Assembly (NCBI GenBank): GCA_002734065.2
Contig: NVXU02000020.1
Span: 1-64,000 of the forward strand
Length of the DNA: 64,000 bases
Source: Fluviicola sp.
GTDB lineage: Bacteria > Bacteroidota > Bacteroidia > Flavobacteriales_D > Crocinitomicaceae
Direction of reading: 5' to 3'
In this document: one piece after another, positions 41,426-50,900 of the stretch
How positions within the stretch are numbered: position 1 is the stretch's first letter
How the letters are laid out: each line of letters starts with the position of its first letter
Made by a program: the position numbers and the translations under genes
The notes under the pieces: generated by a model
The model's database searches: none
What the model saw: only the letters and a program-made list of their open reading frames with translations
What the model was told of the DNA's origin: nothing

Positions 41426-42022
41426 ATGAAAAATCTATTTCTTTTAATTATTACTTGCATTACTTTAACTGTAAATGCACAGTCCAATCTTGACGCTTTT
41501 AGTAAAAGTTACACCTTTGAAGCAAACAAAGAATATGCAAAAGCTATTCAAGTTCTTGAACCTCTTGTTTCAGAAACTTCTTACAGTGTTCAATTAAGAT
41601 TAGGGTGGTTGAATTATCTAAGGGCAGATTACCTTCAATCAAAATCTCATTACCAGAAAGCAATCAACATAAAGAACAATAGTATAGAAGCAAAACTTGG
41701 GTTAATTTATCCATTACAGGCACTTTCAAGTTGGGACGAGGTGATTAAAGTTTACCACAAAATCCTGACAATTGATCCGAATCATTCTTCCACACACTAT
41801 CAGTTAGCATACATTTATTTCGTTCGTAAGAAATATTCTCAAGCAGAATCACATCTTAAGTCGGTGTTGAAATTATACCCTTTCGATTACAGTTCTAATG
41901 CATTGTTAGGCAGTGTGTATGTCAAACTGGGTAAAATTAAAGAGGCAAAAGAGTATTATACCTTAGCGTTAGAATATGACCCAAGATCTACGGAAATAAA
42001 AAAAATCATAGAAGGTTTGTAG
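41426..42022 (+). CDS. Secreted TPR protein
   Basis: 198 residues with signal peptide MKNLFLLIITCITLTVNAQ. Four or five TPR units follow (YTFEANKEYAKAIQVLEPLV, RLGWLNYLRADYLQSKSHYQKAI, IYPLQALSSWDEVIKVYHKIL, QLAYIYFVRKKYSQAESHLKSVL, LLGSVYVKLGKIKEAKEYYTLAL). It is the last gene of the seven-gene cluster, 5 bases after the barrel gene. Probably a periplasmic adaptor. Confidence 0.78.
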   Translation: MKNLFLLIITCITLTVNAQSNLDAFSKSYTFEANKEYAKAIQVLEPLVSETSYSVQLRLGWLNYLRADYLQSKSHYQKAINIKNNSIEAKLGLIYPLQALSSWDEVIKVYHKILTIDPNHSSTHYQLAYIYFVRKKYSQAESHLKSVLKLYPFDYSSNALLGSVYVKLGKIKEAKEYYTLALEYDPRSTEIKKIIEGL

Positions 42023-42068
42023 GGTGCAGGGAACTTGAAAAGTAATGTTCCAAAAAAGAACGTTGATT

Positions 42069-42204
42069 TACGCTGATAGGTGAAGTTGACAGCACTATGA
42101 TTTCCTTAGTAGTCCAATGTTCTAAAATAGAACGCTGATAACACTGATTTTTATGATCTACGCTGATAGGTGAAGTTGACAGTACTATGATTTTCCTTAG
42201 TAGT
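42069..42204. repeat. 45-bp direct repeat pair, 90 bp apart
   Basis: 42069-42113 and 42159-42204 share ACGCTGATAGGTGAAGTTGA and then CAG(C/T)ACTATGATT(T)TCCTTAGTAGT, differing by one substitution and one inserted T. They lie in the convergent gap between the TPR gene and the O-antigen ligase gene. Shorter AACGCTGAT and AACGTTGATTTACGCTGAT words occur between. No gene is visible. Confidence 0.85.
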
Positions 42205-42235
42205 ACCAAAACTCCAACGCTCGAAAGCTCCAACG

Positions 42236-43765
42236 CTACTTCTCGTATCTATAACTAAACAAGCCATAAAACAGGGCGAAAAATGTCACGCCTGTTTGCG
42301 TTTCAATCGTGTCTTCAATTAAGAAAGAAACAAGAATAATAACGATGAATGAAGTGGCCAGTATTTCATTGCTCCGAATGTTTGCGAACGCGTACAATCC
42401 AATGGTGTAAAGGAAATACAGGAGGCCTGTGATTCCGAAGGTTATCAGAATAGTAAGAAAATAATTGTGTGCTCTTCTGCGTTTATCTTCTCTTAAGAGC
42501 GAATTATTTTCTTCGTATTTAGCATTAAACGCATCTTGAACGTCTCCTGTTCCAACTCCAATAAACAGGTTGTTGGACGCAATTTGAAAACCCGTTTTCC
42601 AATATTCTAAACGCTCTAACAAGGAATGGCCGTTTGGGTTTTTTACATTGGTTAGCTGGTATTTTATTCCGTAAAGTCGCCCTAAAAGTCCTTTGTGGTT
42701 GGCGCTTGTAATTCCATTTTCAATTTCTGAGATGTCTTTTTTAGACAGCAAAGCTAATCCTTCGGCATCTTTGCGAAGACCTTTGGAAGACATATAACGA
42801 ATAATCGTCCCTGAAATTCTCTGTCCTTTTACATCAGTGCTGTCGAATGCAATAGAAGAATATTTAGACCAATCTCGTTCTAATTCTTCTACACAAATAT
42901 AGATGTAAATCGGCTCATTTGTTTCGGCAGAAATTAGGTCAGAAAGGTGTCCGTAATTGTTTCCTTCGGCTGTTTTAACATCGTAATCAATGTCTTTTTC
43001 GAAGTTGAATTCTGAAGGAGTGAAAAGCCAAAAAGCGAGAACAATGAATGAAGCAATTCCTGCAACTAAAGGTGCTAAAGCAACTATTTTTGACTTTTTC
43101 CAGAGAATACAAATCCAATAAGTAGCAAACACAGCCATCATTGTTATCAAGCCAGAAATGACTTGACTGTAGAGGGTGTAAAAGATTAACCAAAGAAGGG
43201 CTATCAATAGGACCGCTTTTATTTTCACGGAGACTCTTTGCCAGAAATAGAATAAAACAGCAATGCCCATAGAGACAATGATGGCGAAACGAACGTGCGA
43301 AGTAAAGTAAGAAAGCCCACGGATGTCATCATAAACCACATTGCCAATCCAATGCTGATAAAGCGAAAAATTAAGGAGAGTCACTAAAATAACAGCGAAG
43401 GTGAAGACCTTTAGAATGATCTCAAGATGCTTTCTTTCTGCCAAAGGTTTTGCCGCAAGAATTGTTGGGATAACGAGTAAAGGCAACTTGGCGTTTAAGT
43501 CGTGAAAGGCGTATTGCATATTGGACGACCACAAAAGTGCGACTACGTGTAGGAGAAAAAACCCTAGAATGAACAGGTACAGTTTATTTGCTTTTAAATT
43601 CTTCCAATAGGTCTTAAAATGAGCTTCTAAAAGAAGGTTGAGTACCAAAAACATCATGGAAATAGACATGGCAACCTTACTCAACGGAAGACCAACAGCA
43701 ACCCCGCTGAGACCAAGTAGGTGCAAAAACAAGTGTGTATTTTTTCCGAAAATACGGTTCAACAT
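42236..43765 (-). CDS. O-antigen ligase family protein
   Basis: 509 residues with about ten membrane helices (LLGLSGVAVGLPLSKVAMSISMMFLVLNLLL, LYLFILGFFLLHVVALLW, LLIALLWLIFYTLYSQVISGLITMMAVFATYW). The large periplasmic loop ends in LFIGVGTGDVQDAFNAKY and NYFLTILITFGITGLLYFLYTIGL, the region of the conserved GxGxG..H..F motif of WaaL-type ligases (RAHNYFL keeps the catalytic-site histidine). It should transfer a polymer from undecaprenyl diphosphate to lipid A-core or a related acceptor. Confidence 0.83.
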   Translation of the reverse strand: MLNRIFGKNTHLFLHLLGLSGVAVGLPLSKVAMSISMMFLVLNLLLEAHFKTYWKNLKANKLYLFILGFFLLHVVALLWSSNMQYAFHDLNAKLPLLVIPTILAAKPLAERKHLEIILKVFTFAVILVTLLNFSLYQHWIGNVVYDDIRGLSYFTSHVRFAIIVSMGIAVLFYFWQRVSVKIKAVLLIALLWLIFYTLYSQVISGLITMMAVFATYWICILWKKSKIVALAPLVAGIASFIVLAFWLFTPSEFNFEKDIDYDVKTAEGNNYGHLSDLISAETNEPIYIYICVEELERDWSKYSSIAFDSTDVKGQRISGTIIRYMSSKGLRKDAEGLALLSKKDISEIENGITSANHKGLLGRLYGIKYQLTNVKNPNGHSLLERLEYWKTGFQIASNNLFIGVGTGDVQDAFNAKYEENNSLLREDKRRRAHNYFLTILITFGITGLLYFLYTIGLYAFANIRSNEILATSFIVIILVSFLIEDTIETQTGVTFFALFYGLFSYRYEK

Positions 43766-43819
43766 AGTGTTTTCTTAAGTGTCATAAGTATGACAAAGTA
43801 ATCGTTTAACGACTAACGA

Positions 43820-45457
43820 TTAATTTCCTAAAATAGTATTGTAAGTTGATTTATTTCGGAGAATTTCCAAGGCTTTTTCTATAAACAGGTTGTTTTTAAA
43901 AGACTGAACAGCTCTTCCTTTTTGGTAATAGTACCTAGAAACAATTTCATTGGCTAAAATTGCTTTTATTTGCTTCTCAAACTTCTCAAGGTCTCTTTCT
44001 TTTGAAGGAGTTACATCGGTCATCAAAGCGTCGTATTTATCTTTAATATCCTCGTAAAAACCTTCTTTTTCTGCTGTTTTTTTCATCTTCTTCAGCATTT
44101 CTTCGGAAGCCGTCGAGTAGGTGAATTCTTCTTTTAGAATATAAGCCTTAAAATCAGCGTATTCTTCATCCGTCAACGAGAACTCTTCTGCTTTAGCAAT
44201 GGTAGAATGAGAATAATAGTAACGGGTTGCATAATCAAAGAAATGATTGTTGCGAAGCATCGTAACTGTAAGCCTGCTGAAGTCTTTTTGATTTACAAGT
44301 GAATCAGGCTCAACCCCACGACCATCAATAACATCTCTTCCGTTTTTCGTTTTGAAGATGGTTATAAGAGAATCAGGCACTTCTTCAGCGGCATCTTTGT
44401 CTAATTTATCATAGTATTCCAAGCGCTGAACGCACCTTCCGGAAGGAGTGTAATATTTGGCGATGGTTAACTTCATTTTAGAACCGTAATCCAAATCATA
44501 CGTTCTTTGCACCAGGCCTTTCCCAAAAGATTGCGTTCCAACAATCACTGCTCTGTCTAAATCTTGCAAACTTCCAGCGACAATTTCACTTGCAGAAGCA
44601 GAACCTTCGTTGACCAAGACAACCACAGGAATGTTTAGGTCAATCGGCGCATATTCTGTCTTGTAAACACGGTTTTCTTCTAAAACACGCCCTTTTGTGG
44701 TGACAATAACTTGCCCTTTCGGCACAAACAGATTGACAATTTTTATTGCTTCAATGAGCAATCCCCCACCGTTGCCTCGTAAATCGAAGACAAGACTTTC
44801 CATGCCTTCTTCTTTGAGTTGAAGCAGTGATTTCTTCACTTCGGAGGATGCTGTTCGTGTAAAACTTCTTAGACGAATGTATCCAATTTTGTCGTCTATC
44901 ATTCCAGAATAAGGGACATCAAGAAGCTTAATTTCATCGCGTTCGACATTAATTGTTTGCCTTTCTGTACCATTTCGCTCAATTTCAATGGATATTTCAG
45001 TTCCTTTAGGTCCTTTTAAGGCTGTTGAAACATCAGAAGATTTTTTCTTCTCCATTGATTTTCCGTCAATGGCAATTATTTTATCTCCAGCCTTTAAACC
45101 ACTTTTCGCAGCAGGTTTGCCCTCATAAGGTTCAGAAATATAGGTAAAATCGCCTTTTGTGCGAATCAATGCTCCAATTCCACCGTATTGACCGGTCGTC
45201 ATTAGTTGATAATCCTCAATGTTTGATTCATGGTAATAAACCGTATAAGGGTCCAGCTTTTTTAGCATGGCATCAATGGCTGTTTTAGAAAGAGCCCCCG
45301 TTTGGATGTCGTCCACGTAGTATTTTTCAAGATGCTCATAAATTTGGTCCATCAATTCTAAACTTCGAATAACTTCAAAACCGTTGGATTGCGAAAAACT
45401 ATTGAAAGAAAGAAATAGGACGACTGCAAAGGCCGTTTTTTTGATTGTATTAATCAT
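43820..45457 (-). CDS. S41 family C-terminal processing peptidase
   Basis: 545 residues. A signal peptide (NTIKKTAFAVVLFLSFNSFSQ) is followed by a PDZ domain (LIRTKGDFTYISEPYEGKPAAKSGLKAGDKI) and the tail-specific protease core. The catalytic serine is in VNEGSASASEIVAGSLQD and the lysine in VGTQSFGKGLVQ. It lies in the periplasm and trims C-termini of envelope proteins. Its ATG overlaps the end of rnpA by 8 bases, an arrangement seen in other Bacteroidota. Confidence 0.93.
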   Translation of the reverse strand: MINTIKKTAFAVVLFLSFNSFSQSNGFEVIRSLELMDQIYEHLEKYYVDDIQTGALSKTAIDAMLKKLDPYTVYYHESNIEDYQLMTTGQYGGIGALIRTKGDFTYISEPYEGKPAAKSGLKAGDKIIAIDGKSMEKKKSSDVSTALKGPKGTEISIEIERNGTERQTINVERDEIKLLDVPYSGMIDDKIGYIRLRSFTRTASSEVKKSLLQLKEEGMESLVFDLRGNGGGLLIEAIKIVNLFVPKGQVIVTTKGRVLEENRVYKTEYAPIDLNIPVVVLVNEGSASASEIVAGSLQDLDRAVIVGTQSFGKGLVQRTYDLDYGSKMKLTIAKYYTPSGRCVQRLEYYDKLDKDAAEEVPDSLITIFKTKNGRDVIDGRGVEPDSLVNQKDFSRLTVTMLRNNHFFDYATRYYYSHSTIAKAEEFSLTDEEYADFKAYILKEEFTYSTASEEMLKKMKKTAEKEGFYEDIKDKYDALMTDVTPSKERDLEKFEKQIKAILANEIVSRYYYQKGRAVQSFKNNLFIEKALEILRNKSTYNTILGN

Positions 45458-45848
45458 CGAGTTGTTGTATTAATTTGTCAAATAACTTGACGGTTTTTTT
45501 CTGTAAAATATCAAAATCAAGTTGCTCTTTGGTCGAGTAAATTAAGAAAAAAGCAAGCTGTTTGTTCTTTTTTCTGAGAATTGCCTCCAAAGGATGCTTG
45601 TTTAAGCGAACGGACTCTCGCATTAATCGCTTCATTTTATTTCGCTGGTAAGCAAAACGGAATGTTTTCTTTGGCGCAGAAAAAACAAGCTTAAAAGGAA
45701 CGTTTTCTTGATATTCAACCTCTTTATAAAACAAAACGTATGGAAAAGAAGAAATGCGCTTGCCCGATTCAAAAAGCGCGTCAATAGTGATCTTACTTTT
45801 TAACGAATAGATTCTCCCTAACTTGTTATTGCTTGTTTCAACCTCCAA
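45450..45848 (-). CDS. rnpA: Ribonuclease P protein component
   Basis: 132 residues. The RNR motif region FAYQRNKMKRLMRESVRLNK and the upstream FPYVLFYKEV/KLVFSAPKKTFRFA strands identify RnpA, which supports the catalytic RNA in 5' maturation of tRNA. The start is TTG at 45848; no ATG or GTG is available before the conserved core. The gene is not followed by rpmH here; it is 13 bases after the SPOR-domain gene and overlaps the S41 protease gene, in one transcription unit. Confidence 0.92.
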   Translation of the reverse strand: MEVETSNNKLGRIYSLKSKITIDALFESGKRISSFPYVLFYKEVEYQENVPFKLVFSAPKKTFRFAYQRNKMKRLMRESVRLNKHPLEAILRKKNKQLAFFLIYSTKEQLDFDILQKKTVKLFDKLIQQLDD

Positions 45849-45860
45849 TAGAATGGTAAA

Positions 45861-46271
45861 TTACTTGTCAGTGTCTTTGTTAAGGCGAGGCAAATTTATT
45901 TTCTCCTTTACAATAAAACTAGTAGGGAATTCTGCTTCAACTTCTGCTTTAATTTTCTCTGCCTCCAAACGCGTTCTAAAATCGCCCACCTTGAGAAAAA
46001 AATTAGGTGCGTTATACGACGTATAAGTATCAATTTTAGGAAACTGAGCGATGAAAGCTCCTCGACTTGCGTTCAGTTTAGACTTGTCAGAATCAAAAAA
46101 CAACTGAATTCGATAACCGTCAATTTGAGGTTGAACAGCAGGTGGTTTTACCTCGCTCTGTTTTTCAATCAGGGCATTAATTCTGTTGTCCTTTATTATT
46201 TGCACATCTCCTTTTTGGGCAAAAAGAGAAAAACTTAAAATAAAGAAGAGGGTAAACACGAAAAATTTCAT
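45861..46271 (-). CDS. Secreted SPOR-domain protein
   Basis: 136 residues from the ATG at 46271 (signal peptide MKFFVFTLFFILSFSLFAQ; the longer reading from 46310 is less likely). IDGYRIQLFFDSDKSKLNASRGAFIAQFP and FFLKVGDFRTRLEAEKIKAEVEAEFP are the two halves of a SPOR peptidoglycan-binding domain. It probably binds glycan strands denuded of stem peptides. It is the first gene of the operon with rnpA and the S41 protease. Confidence 0.82.
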   Translation of the reverse strand: MKFFVFTLFFILSFSLFAQKGDVQIIKDNRINALIEKQSEVKPPAVQPQIDGYRIQLFFDSDKSKLNASRGAFIAQFPKIDTYTSYNAPNFFLKVGDFRTRLEAEKIKAEVEAEFPTSFIVKEKINLPRLNKDTDK

Positions 46272-46475
46272 AGTTCGATTTATTTTAATCAAAATTACAA
46301 AATACTTCAATCAATCATCGTGCCGATTGAATTTTAATGCAAAATAATTGACTTTATGATGCTTACAAAAAACTTCTTCCCAATTTTTCTTAAAAAGCTT
46401 ATTTAGAATCATTTTAAATTAGCGATTTACCCCTCGAAATTGTCACAAAACTGTCATGAAATAATGCAATTCTGC

Positions 46476-46483
46476 TAAATTTG
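46476..46483 (+). promoter_or_regulatory. Bacteroidota -7 box for the ACIII/cytochrome oxidase operon
   Basis: TAAATTTG, a full TAnnTTTG match. The stretch before it (TTGTCACAAAACTGTCATGA, 46440-46459) contains two TGTCA words that may bind a regulator. Transcription would begin near 46490, leaving the ATG at 46530 as the first good start. Confidence 0.65.
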
Positions 46484-46529
46484 CTTCCGTCAAGAAGTGG
46501 TTTTTGACCTTAGACTAACAGTTTTTTAT

Positions 46530-47879
46530 ATGGAAATATCTAGTAGTCAGATGTTTAGAAATTTTAGAAAGTGGAGCTTGAGCGCAATTACATTGTTGTT
46601 TTTGGCAAGTTCTTTTAATTCTCTCGCACAAGAAGGAGAAAACCTGTTCAAGGTGAAATGTGCAACCTGTCACCAAGTCTTTAAAGACGGAACAGGTCCC
46701 AAGTTGTTTGAAGTCCGCCAGAAATGGGAGGACGGAGGTGCTTTAGATGGTTCAATTATCCAATGGGTAAATAATTATGAAGCAGCGATGGCAGCAGACC
46801 CTTATGCGGTGACTGTGAGCTCATACGCAGGTTCAAACATGAACAAGTTTCCTGATTTATCGAAAGAGCAAATCAACTCTATTTTTGATTGGGTAGATAC
46901 GCAAGAGCAGAAGGTAGCAGGTGTTGGAGATACTACTTCAGGAGGAGGCGGTAACGTAGAAGAACAAGAATCATCTACAGGATGGATTTGGTTGATTCTT
47001 GGCGTTATTTTTGCAACATTAATCATTGCGATCAGTGGTGTTAGAAGACAACTAAAATCTGCTACAGCTGAGATGGACGGTGAAGAATACAATTCGGATG
47101 CAAGTTTCTCAGATGAAATTAAACAATGGGGATGGAGACATAGAAAGAAAGTAGTTGTTGGAGCGGTTGTATTTACAATGGCATTGGTCGTTGCACTTTT
47201 CTTAAGTCTATATACTATTGGAATCGTTGAAAACTATCAACCATCACAGCCAATTGCATTTCCTCACTCAGTTCACGCAGGAACAAACGGTATTGATTGC
47301 AAATATTGCCACAATTCGGTTGAACATTCAAAAACAGCTGGCTTGCCAACGGTTAATGTATGTATGAACTGTCACAAGCAAGTTACAGGAACAACACCGG
47401 AGCAACAAGAAAAAATTCTTGCGATTTACGCAGCAGCAGGATTCTCGCCAGAAGGTGGAGGTTCTTACAACGGAGAAACAAAACCAATCATTTGGAACAA
47501 AGTACACGTTCTTCCAGATCACGTTTATTTTAATCACTCTCAACACGTAGTTGTTGGTGGAATTGATTGTAAACAATGCCACGGAGATATGGCGGCAATG
47601 ACGGAGACGGCAAAAGTTCATTCAATTGAAGAGTTGAATAAAGTCGAAGGAAATGTCCAATTAACACGACCAACATTAACAATGGGTTGGTGTATTGAAT
47701 GTCACCAAGAGAAAGAAATTTCTATGGGTACATTGGACTCTAAAAAAGACGGTTATTACGATGAAATTCACAAACGTTTAGTAAATAACGATAAAGCTTT
47801 GTACAGCGAATACCTAGAAGATGGTAAAGTAACTGTGAAAGAATTAGGTGGATGGGAATGCGCGAAATGTCATTACTAA
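46530..47879 (+). CDS. actA: Alternative complex III subunit ActA, multiheme cytochrome c
   Basis: About 449 residues from the ATG at 46530 (ATG 46551 is also possible; GTG 46497 lies too near the promoter). A signal peptide is followed by a monoheme cytochrome domain (VKCATCHQVF, with GPKLFEV), a membrane helix (GWIWLILGVIFATLIIAI), a second helix and then a multiheme domain with CKYCH, CMNCH, CKQCH, CIECH and CAKCH. That is six CxxCH heme sites. It carries electrons on the periplasmic side of alternative complex III. Confidence 0.92.
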   Translation: MEISSSQMFRNFRKWSLSAITLLFLASSFNSLAQEGENLFKVKCATCHQVFKDGTGPKLFEVRQKWEDGGALDGSIIQWVNNYEAAMAADPYAVTVSSYAGSNMNKFPDLSKEQINSIFDWVDTQEQKVAGVGDTTSGGGGNVEEQESSTGWIWLILGVIFATLIIAISGVRRQLKSATAEMDGEEYNSDASFSDEIKQWGWRHRKKVVVGAVVFTMALVVALFLSLYTIGIVENYQPSQPIAFPHSVHAGTNGIDCKYCHNSVEHSKTAGLPTVNVCMNCHKQVTGTTPEQQEKILAIYAAAGFSPEGGGSYNGETKPIIWNKVHVLPDHVYFNHSQHVVVGGIDCKQCHGDMAAMTETAKVHSIEELNKVEGNVQLTRPTLTMGWCIECHQEKEISMGTLDSKKDGYYDEIHKRLVNNDKALYSEYLEDGKVTVKELGGWECAKCHY

Positions 47880-47909
47880 TAGATTACAAGAAGAATTCGA
47901 AATAAGGAT

Positions 47910-50900
47910 ATGGGATCGACAAGAAAATATTGGAAAGCAATTGATGAGTTACAAGAAACTCCTCAATTCTTAGAATCCAGAGATCAAGAGTTTCCAACTC
48001 AAACTTCTGTAGAAGAATTTTTGAGTGATGAGAACTTGAAAGAAACATCGACAGCTCGTCGTGACTTCTTAAAGTTTTTAGGATTTAGTGTTGCGGCAGC
48101 AACGGTTGCAGCATGTGAAGCACCCGTTACTAAGGCAATACCTTATGTGAACAAACCAGAGAATGTTACTCCGGGAATGGCTACATGGTATGCTTCAACT
48201 TATTATGATGGAAGTTCTTACGCGAGCATCTTGGTTAAAACAAGAGAAGGTCGTCCAATTTTCATCAAAGGAAATAAAGATTTTGGAATCACTGCTGGTG
48301 GAACAAATCCACAAATCATTGCATCCGTTTTAGGATTGTATGACAGTGAAAGATTAGCAGAACCAACAATCAATGGCAAAGATGCAGACATCGAAGCGAT
48401 TGACGAAAAAATAATGGGAGCACTTAAATCTGCGGGAAAAGTTGTTTTACTTTCTAACACAGTAATAAGTCCTTCAACACTTGGAGCAATCGGAGAATTA
48501 GGAGCATTTGTGAATGGTGGCGAAGAAGGAGATAAATTCGAGCACATTCAATACGATGCTATCTCTTACGCAGGAATGCGGGCAGCGAACAAGGCAAGTT
48601 TTGGCTTGACAGTTTCAGAAGATCCAGAATCAAACGGAATTATTCCTAATTATGACTTCTCTAAAGCAAAAACAATTGTTTCAGTTGGAGCAGACTTCTT
48701 AAATTCTTGGTTATTGCCAACGCAATTTACACCGCAATATGCTTTGACAAGAAATCCGGATGCAGAATGGATGTCAAGACACTTCCAGTTTGAATCAATA
48801 ATGTCTGTTACTGGTTCTAATGCTGATTACAGAGGAATGATTAAACCTTCTGAAGAAGGAAAAGTTTTGGCTTACATCTTGAAAAAATTTGGAGCTGATA
48901 CCGGCGGAGTTGCTACTGATTTAAATGCTAGAGCAAAGAAAGTCGCTGACCAAGCACACAAAGCATTGAAAGCATCGAAAGGAGAGGCAATTGTTATTGC
49001 AAGTTCTAACAACGAGGCAGTTCAATTACTTGCAAATAAATTAAACGACGTTGTTGGGTCTTATGGTTCAACGATTGACTTAAACAATCCTATCAACTTA
49101 TACATGTCTGACGATGCTAAAATGGCAAAGTTTGTAAAAGACGTTGAAAATGGAAAAGGACCAGATGCTGTCATTATTTACGGTGCAAATCCTGCTTATT
49201 CTCTTCCAAACGGAGCGAAATTTGCAGAAGGTCTTAAAAAAATTAAAACAACTGTCTCATTAGCATCACATGCAGATGAAACAGCAACAAATTGCACCTA
49301 TGTTGTTCCAGATCACCATCCATTAGAGGCTTGGTCTGATATGCAAGCAACAAAAATGCACTATGCTTTAGCGCAACCAACAATTCGTCCTTTGCACAAT
49401 ACACATTCTGCATTGGAATCATTCTTAGTTTGGGCAGACAAAGCAGTGCGTGAAGGAAAAGATTCTAAAGTTGCTTACGAATACATCAAGCAAAACTGGG
49501 TTGAATACGGTTTCCCAATGCAATCTGAATATGCAGATTCTGAGACTTATTGGAACATGATGGTTCATAACAGCTGTGGTAATGCAACCACTTCTGATGA
49601 GGTAGAATTGCCAACAGAAGAAGCACCAGAAGTGACACCTTCAACAGCAACTTTCAACGACGCTGTACTTTCAGGCTTAGGCTCGAAAATGCCAAAAGCA
49701 GGAGAGAAAGAGGTTGTTTTCTATCAAAAAGCAGGAATTGGAAACGGAACGCATGCCAACAATCCTTGGTTGCAAGAGTTGCCAGATCCAATGACAAAAG
49801 TAACGTGGGACAACTACATTACGATGAATCCTACTGAAATGAATGGCACATACGCTACGATTTTCGATCAAGAAACAGGGTTGAACCAAGCAACAGTTAA
49901 AGTTGGGTCTAAAGAAATTACATTGCCTGTTTTTCCATTACCGGGGCAAACACCAGGAACAATTGGTGTTGCATTAGGTTATGGTAGAGGTGCAAATGGA
50001 GAAAAAATAGGAAAAGCAGCATATCAAACAGAACAATATGGAGGATATGTAGAAGGAGAAAATGGCAACCGCGCTTCAATTGGTCAAAATGCTTTCGCAT
50101 TGACGTCTTTTGTTAACGGAACAGTTGCTTATTCTGCCGCTTGTACAGTTACAAAGATTGATGGTTTGTACCCAATTGCATCCACACAGATTCACCAAAC
50201 GGTAATGGGTCGTCACTCTATTGTTCGAGAGACTACATTAGATATTTACAACAAGAAAGACAAAGAAGCATACAACCCTGCACACATGTTGCAAAAGTTG
50301 GATGAGCACGGAAATCACGTTCCTACTCCAGTGAGTGAGTTTGATTTGTGGGAAGAGCATCCAGTAGAGCACATCGGTCACAGATGGGGTATGTCAATTG
50401 ACCTTTCTTCTTGTATCGGTTGTTCTTCTTGTTTGATTGCTTGTCAGGCAGAGAATAACGTACCAGTTGTTGGTAAAGATGAAGTTCGTAGAGGACGTGA
50501 AATGCACTGGATTAGAATTGACAGATATTTTGCTTCAGATGAAGAGGAAGTTGTTGGTTTAAGAAAAGATGCAGATACATTCTCATTCAGCAAGGCAGAA
50601 TTAGCAGCAGAGAATCCTAAAGTGGTTCACATGCCAATGATGTGTCAGCATTGTAATCACGCAGGTTGTGAAACAGTTTGTCCTGTTGCTGCAACGAATC
50701 ACAGTAATGAAGGCTTAAACCAAATGGCTTACAACAGATGTATTGGTACAAGATATTGTGCGAATAACTGTGCATACAAAGTAAGACGTTTCAATTGGTT
50801 TAACTATCCTTCGTACAAAGCACAGAGAGAAATTAATCCTTCACAGGATGATTTAGGTAGAATGGTATTGAATCCTGATGTTACGGTAAGAACTCGTGGT

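Noticed and set aside
48218-48547. 109-codon minus-strand frame inside actB
   Set aside because: Shadow of the conserved actB frame; composition is typical of antisense reading.
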